Below, in pieces: positions 60,180-64,000 of a stretch of 64,000 bases of DNA. The position numbers and the translations under genes were made by a program. The notes below the pieces were generated by a model. It made no database searches and was not told the origin of the DNA. It saw only the letters and a list, made by a program, of their open reading frames with translations. Source of the stretch: Dyadobacter sp. CY326. Its GTDB lineage: Bacteria; Bacteroidota; Bacteroidia; Cytophagales; Spirosomataceae. The DNA is taken from positions 62,001 through 126,000 of the forward strand of contig NZ_JAJUXI010000011.1 in the NCBI RefSeq assembly GCF_021390515.1, in the 5' to 3' direction. Position 1 is the stretch's first letter, and every line of letters begins with the position of its first letter.

Positions 60180-60900
60180 TTTCGTCATCTCTCAGCTCAG
60201 GAGCGCTGGATGGGATAGGAGCCGAATGCGGCTCGTCTGTTAAATGCTCGTTTTCAATGTGATCACTTAATGGCACAACGGGATCGCTATTCTCATCGCG
60301 ATGTTCAGGCTGGTGATCCGATGAATGAAAACTTCCCTGGAATATTAATATGCTGCAAACGCCGATAAAAATGCAGGAATCGGCAATGTTAAAAATCGGT
60401 GTGGAATAATATTGTCCGCCCCAAACCGGAACCCAATCAGGAATAAAGCCTTCCCAAAAATCCACGAAGATCATGTCAATAACCTGCCCGTGAAACCAGG
60501 GCGTAGGGGAGCCATAAGGAGCGTTTTTCAGGAAAACGCCGTAAAATGTGCTGTCGATTACATTCCCGACTGCGCCTGCCAAGATCATTGCCAGCGCCCA
60601 AAGAAGTCCTTTTGATGCCCCGGACCGAGCTAAGTGAATCAAATACCAACCAATTGCGCCCATCGCCACCAAGCGGAACAATGTCAGAAACAACTTGCCA
60701 TATTCGTGGCCCAGCTGCATTCCAAACGCCATCCCTGGATTGAGCACATAATGTAGTTTCAGCCAGCTCCCAATCAGCGCAATCTGCCCCGAAAAGCCTG
60801 GCTCCATATATTTGTAAACCAGAAGTTTTGACACCTGGTCGACAATGATAAGCAGCAAACTGAAAACTAAATATGGGGCTGGATTTCGGGATTGATTCAT
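60163..60900 (-). CDS. lspA: Lipoprotein signal peptidase II with C-terminal extension
   Basis: Inner-membrane aspartyl protease that removes lipoprotein signal peptides after lipid attachment; the window encodes several of its likely substrates. Four hydrophobic helices are visible. Catalytic aspartates lie in AGAVGNVIDSTFYG and FNIADSCIFIG, and the conserved NPGMAFG loop is present. Residues about 190-245 form a His/Glu/Asp/Pro-rich cytoplasmic tail absent from E. coli LspA (164 residues). The last codons form one arm of the terminator. Possible promoter at 60930-60942. Confidence 0.96.
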   Translation of the reverse strand: MNQSRNPAPYLVFSLLLIIVDQVSKLLVYKYMEPGFSGQIALIGSWLKLHYVLNPGMAFGMQLGHEYGKLFLTLFRLVAMGAIGWYLIHLARSGASKGLLWALAMILAGAVGNVIDSTFYGVFLKNAPYGSPTPWFHGQVIDMIFVDFWEGFIPDWVPVWGGQYYSTPIFNIADSCIFIGVCSILIFQGSFHSSDHQPEHRDENSDPVVPLSDHIENEHLTDEPHSAPIPSSAPELRDDETKKES

Positions 60901-60929
60901 TCGTTTTTAAAGCAATTGACAAATTTTAA

Positions 60930-60942
60930 GACTGCGAAAGTA
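60930..60942 (-). promoter_or_regulatory. Possible -7 element of lspA, similar to ribosomal promoters
   Basis: The minus strand reads TACTTTCG followed by CAGTC, one base off TACTTTTGCAGTC at the rpsL promoter. It is 30 bases before the lspA ATG. No -33 box is evident. Confidence 0.45.
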
Positions 60943-60951
60943 ATAAGTTAC

Positions 60952-62154
60952 TTATAAAGAACCGATTCCCCTTCTCTTCAATTCACTTTTTACCAGCAAA
61001 AACTCCCGACTGCTCTGGCCCGCAATGGAAGTATTTTCCTCTGCGCGGCGGATCAAATAGGGGAGCACAGCGTCAATTGGCCCATAAGGAACATATTTCG
61101 CAACATTATATCCAGCTTTGGCAAGATTGAAAGAAATATTATCGCTCATGCCAAGCAATTGCGCAAACCAAATGCGGTCGTCATCACGACTAATGCCGTG
61201 TTTCTTCATCTTGCAAGCGCAATATTGAGAGCTAAACTCATTGTGCGTGCCCAGACAAAAGGAAATATGCTCAATGTGTTCAATGCAAAAATCGATCGCA
61301 AAATTGTAATCACTGTCCGTCGCTTCCTTTGACGCATGGATCGGATTAAAATATTCGTTTTCGCGCGCACGCAGCCGCTCCTTTTCCATATATGCGCCCC
61401 GAACGAGCTTACAACCAAGAAGGTAACCTCTTTGACGCGCAATGAGATAAGCCGTCTTCAATGCATCAAGCGTTTCGTGCCGGTAAAGTTGGTAAGTGTT
61501 GTAAACAATCGCGCGTTCCCGGTTAAACTTCTGCATCATTTGGTAAGTCAGATCGTCAATAACGCCCTGAATCCAGCTTTCTTCAGCATCTATGAATATG
61601 CGCACATCCTTGTCGTACGCGTGTTGACACAACTGTTCCACACGCGCTTGTACACGCTCGAATGACGCTTGTTCAACAGGATTAAGCTCCTCGTTTCGCT
61701 GAATTTTTTCAAGCAGATCAGCCGAAGCAACGCCTGTGACTTTGAACACAGAAAATGGAATTGTCTTGGAACCGGCGGCCTTGTCGATTGTTTTACGTAT
61801 TTCAGCTGCGGTCGCATCAAAGCTTGCCTCATCATCCTCACCTTCGACAGAATAATCCAGAATCGTTCCTATATCAGACTGGCCGAGCAAGGAAATTGTC
61901 GCATTACAATCGTTAATTGTCTCACCGCCACAGAATTGTTCAAAAATGGTGAGACGGATAACATTTTTTATGGGTAAGTTGAGTTTTAGTGCGAGCTTTA
62001 TAAAAAAAGTGCCTAAATTTACCACTCGAGCCTGATTCATGAGGCTAAATAACCAGTAGGTTTTCCGCAGTTTAGCGTCGGTTTTTGAGGCAAATGCTAC
62101 GGAAGTGTCTTCAAAAAATACAGGAATTTCGTCTTTTGGGGAAGAATATGCCAT
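60952..62154 (-). CDS. Proline dehydrogenase
   Basis: FAD enzyme that oxidises proline to pyrroline-5-carboxylate, feeding electrons to quinones. The TIM-barrel consensus is visible: VFKVTGVASADLLEKIQ, VRIFIDAEESWIQGVIDDL, YNTYQLYRHETLDALK, YLLGCKLVRGAYMEKER (with the FAD-contacting RGAY), and the ending PIDAVLPYLIRRAEENTS. The 400 residues fit the monofunctional bacterial form; no P5C dehydrogenase gene is adjacent. A TACATTTG box lies about 100 bases upstream. Confidence 0.95.
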   Translation of the reverse strand: MAYSSPKDEIPVFFEDTSVAFASKTDAKLRKTYWLFSLMNQARVVNLGTFFIKLALKLNLPIKNVIRLTIFEQFCGGETINDCNATISLLGQSDIGTILDYSVEGEDDEASFDATAAEIRKTIDKAAGSKTIPFSVFKVTGVASADLLEKIQRNEELNPVEQASFERVQARVEQLCQHAYDKDVRIFIDAEESWIQGVIDDLTYQMMQKFNRERAIVYNTYQLYRHETLDALKTAYLIARQRGYLLGCKLVRGAYMEKERLRARENEYFNPIHASKEATDSDYNFAIDFCIEHIEHISFCLGTHNEFSSQYCACKMKKHGISRDDDRIWFAQLLGMSDNISFNLAKAGYNVAKYVPYGPIDAVLPYLIRRAEENTSIAGQSSREFLLVKSELKRRGIGSL

Positions 62155-62254
62155 TTTGTAATTTTACGTTTTCCCTTAGTGAATTTAATCTGTTTACTTA
62201 AAATCACTGGAATAAAGTAATACGCATTAAGAAGTTGATTGACTTTTGTTATAT

Positions 62255-62262
62255 CAAATGTA
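62255..62262 (-). promoter_or_regulatory. Possible -7 element of the proline dehydrogenase gene
   Basis: The minus strand reads TACATTTG, an exact TAnnTTTG match 100 bases before the ATG, in the divergent gap with the DAHP synthase gene. No -33 box at proper distance. Confidence 0.35.
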
Positions 62263-62339
62263 CGTCAATCCCAGAAATACGCATAACACCGGATCAAAAT
62301 ATTACAATTATCATTTTTATTAAGGACAAGTTTTTGAAT

Positions 62340-63434
62340 ATGAATGCTTCTTTAGATATCCTTCCACTAAGCAGTTGGATCAACACCGAAGGTAAGCCTT
62401 TGGTTATCGCCGGACCTTGCAGCGCAGAGACCGAGGAACAAATGTTAGAAACCGCAATCCAGATTAAGGAAGAAGGATTTGCTCACGTGATCCGTGCGGG
62501 AATTTGGAAGCCACGGACGCGTCCTGGAAGTTTTGAAGGCATGGGAGAGGCTGCTTTGCCATGGTTGCAGGAAGTTAAAAAACAAACCGGAATGCCTGTT
62601 GCAGTGGAAGTCGCGAACCCGCAGCACATTGAACTGGCATTGAAATATGGAGTTGATATCCTTTGGATAGGCGCTCGTACAACAGTGAACCCATTCAATG
62701 TTCAGGAACTTGCCGATGCATTAAAAGGAATTGATGTTCCTGTGCTTGTTAAAAACCCTGTTAACCCCGATTTACAATTGTGGATTGGTGCTTTGGAGCG
62801 TTTGAATCAGGCTGGCGTTAAGAAATTGGGTGCTATTCACCGCGGATTTTCTAATGCGCAGGAAACAAAGTTCCGTAACTCTCCAATGTGGAATATCGCA
62901 ATCGAGCTTAAAACACTTTTCCCTGAGTTGCCTGTCATTGGTGACCCAAGCCATATGGCCGGAAAACGTGCTTATTTGTATGAATTGGCACAACGTGCAT
63001 TGGATTTGCATTATGACGGTTTGATCATTGAATCACATCGCGAGCCGGATAAAGCTTGGTCAGATGCTGCACAGCAGTTGACGCCAGCGGCGCTTGGACA
63101 AATGCTTCACGATCTGCATGTTCGTAAAGAATCTTACGGAAGTGATTATCAATCTCAATTGGAGATCATTCGTAGCAAAATTGACAACCTTGACCGTGAA
63201 ATGCTTGAAACATTGGCAAATCGCATGGCTTTGGTTGAAAAACTTGCCGAATATAAACGTGATAACAATGTTGCTGCTTACCAGGTTGACCGTTTCCGCG
63301 AAGTTTTGGAAACACGCGCAGGATGGGGCAAAAGCATGAATTTATATCCAAACCTTGTTGACGAACTTTTCAAACTCGTTCACATGGAGTCAATCCGCAA
63401 ACAGACCGAGGTGATGAACCAGGTTAATGTTTAG
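62340..63434 (+). CDS. Bifunctional DAHP synthase / chorismate mutase
   Basis: Joins the first step of the shikimate pathway (phosphoenolpyruvate plus erythrose 4-phosphate to DAHP) with conversion of chorismate to prephenate. ATG 62340 (MNASLDILPLSSW) is chosen; the longer in-frame reading is AT-rich leader. The N-terminal domain (about 1-265) is a KDO8PS-like DAHP synthase: VIAGPCSAETEEQ, VIRAGIWKPRTRPGSFEGMG, IGDPSHMAGKR and IIESHREPDKAWSDA. The C-terminal domain (about 275-360) is an AroQ-type mutase (IRSKIDNLDREMLETLANRMALVEKLAEYK). The mutase may serve as the feedback sensor, as in related fusions. 364 residues; single gene with its own terminator. Confidence 0.96.
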   Translation: MNASLDILPLSSWINTEGKPLVIAGPCSAETEEQMLETAIQIKEEGFAHVIRAGIWKPRTRPGSFEGMGEAALPWLQEVKKQTGMPVAVEVANPQHIELALKYGVDILWIGARTTVNPFNVQELADALKGIDVPVLVKNPVNPDLQLWIGALERLNQAGVKKLGAIHRGFSNAQETKFRNSPMWNIAIELKTLFPELPVIGDPSHMAGKRAYLYELAQRALDLHYDGLIIESHREPDKAWSDAAQQLTPAALGQMLHDLHVRKESYGSDYQSQLEIIRSKIDNLDREMLETLANRMALVEKLAEYKRDNNVAAYQVDRFREVLETRAGWGKSMNLYPNLVDELFKLVHMESIRKQTEVMNQVNV

Positions 63435-63453
63435 TTGACATTGGAATTTAAAC

Positions 63454-63488
63454 AAAAAGGGCTGTTTCGAAAGAAACAGCCTTTTTTG
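63454..63488. terminator. Bidirectional terminator after the DAHP synthase gene
   Basis: Nine-base perfect arms GGCTGTTTC and GAAACAGCC closed by a GAAA tetraloop, with A runs before and T runs after. It serves both the DAHP synthase gene (+) and the SGNH hydrolase gene (-). Confidence 0.92.
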
Positions 63489-63502
63489 TTTATGCATTGA
63501 AT

Positions 63503-64000
63503 TCAAATCCCTTTCTCCTTCAAAACCCTCTTAATCTCCCCAGCCCAAATTTCATAGGCTTTTTCATTCAAATGTGTCTTATCCACTGCAAATTCTGCTT
63601 TTAAACCCGTTGAGTCGGATATGAATTGATTGAGATCGATGTGCTCGATTTGATGTTGCTGGCAATATTTAATCAGGAAACTGTTCAATGTGTCCACTTC
63701 CTTTTTGCTGATCGGATCGTTTTGTTCGTAAACTGTTAATGTCACAACCGGGATGATTTTTTTTGCCAAAAGTTTATCGAGAATGGCTTTGTAAAAACCC
63801 TGCATTTTATCCTGTGACACACCAACTGTAATGTCATTGATGCCGCCTTTTACAAAACAAATCTTCGGATGCAGATCAATGACATGCGATTGGAGCAATT
63901 GCAGAAAATGATAAGTGCTCATGCCGGGCAAGCCACTATTCAGCACATCCGTCCGATCAAGCAATGCAGTCCATTTGCCTTGTGCTGTGATGGAATTGCC
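63503..64000 (-). CDS. SGNH/GDSL hydrolase, 5' end outside window
   Basis: Esterase/lipase fold of the SGNH family, which acts on esters such as acetylated sugars. The reading stays open to the window edge, so the start is missing. Block I appears at the edge as GNSIT (nucleophile Ser), block II glycine in LNSGLPGMSTYHFLQLL, block III as GGINDIT (Asn), and block V as DKTHLNEKAYEIWA with the catalytic Asp and His. The visible 165 residues therefore contain all catalytic blocks, and only an N-terminal part (probably a signal peptide and first strand) lies beyond 64000. Substrate unknown. Confidence 0.88.
   Translation of the reverse strand, partial: GNSITAQGKWTALLDRTDVLNSGLPGMSTYHFLQLLQSHVIDLHPKICFVKGGINDITVGVSQDKMQGFYKAILDKLLAKKIIPVVTLTVYEQNDPISKKEVDTLNSFLIKYCQQHQIEHIDLNQFISDSTGLKAEFAVDKTHLNEKAYEIWAGEIKRVLKEKGI

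Noticed and set aside
1..64000. Search by eye for CRISPR arrays, insertion sequences, integrases, tRNA and rRNA genes.
   Set aside because: No regularly spaced repeats, transposase or integrase motifs, or cloverleaf-like sequences were found. Gene content is core throughout.

Overview
This 64 kb window reads as chromosomal core genome of a Bacteroidota bacterium, most likely of the order Cytophagales (a Dyadobacter-like genome is my guess, from overall protein character only). The grounds are: promoters of the Bacteroidota type (TTTG, about 19-20 nt, TAnnTTTG) in front of ribosomal genes; almost no Shine-Dalgarno sequences before start codons; a PorE-like TPR/beta-propeller/OmpA lipoprotein; a TonB-dependent receptor with a carboxypeptidase-regulatory N-terminus; LytS/LytTR signalling; an FHS-type sugar permease; and a DAHP synthase with a C-terminal chorismate mutase. 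I see no insertion sequence, prophage, CRISPR array, tRNA or rRNA gene.

Layout. 1-6182 (+): the 3' part of a nucleoside hydrolase gene, then a likely operon of GH20 hexosaminidase lipoprotein, sugar permease and XylR/AraC-type regulator, which looks like an amino-sugar salvage unit. 6184-16334 (-): peptide permease with M13 oligopeptidase; a membrane coiled-coil protein of unknown function; a LemA-TPM-TPM operon; a DASH-type cryptochrome with a short C-terminus; and the PorE-like lipoprotein. 16559-35983 (+): the str, S10, spc and alpha ribosomal clusters (rpsL, rpsG, fusA, rpsJ, rplC to rplQ) with secY, map, infA, rpmJ and rpoA. Internal terminators and at least four promoter matches cut this block into several transcription units. 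35999-41198 (+): carA, eno, a FtsB/DivIC-like gene, gpmI and a small lipoprotein, each of the first four followed or preceded by a clear terminator. 41523-47315: a paralogue of the coiled-coil protein at 9910-10818, then PPK2, RdgB-type NTPase, double FKBP isomerase, NrnA-type DHH phosphoesterase, ndk and a fasciclin lipoprotein.

47411-53260 (+) is the most distinctive part: a DUF1080 protein, then a tightly packed cassette of TonB-dependent receptor, small secreted helical protein, histidine kinase with an N-terminal pentapeptide-repeat domain, and LytTR response regulator. A nested inverted repeat covers the receptor's promoter match and start codon. 53581-60129 (+): the envelope biogenesis run uppS-bamA-ompH-ompH, followed by a secreted protein of unknown function with three WxPxY/F repeats. 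60163-64000: lspA and proline dehydrogenase (-), DAHP synthase/chorismate mutase (+), and a truncated SGNH hydrolase (-).

The best candidates for undescribed biology are the receptor/pentapeptide-kinase cassette, the two-copy coiled-coil family and the WxPxY/F protein. Everything here is read by eye; no database search was run.
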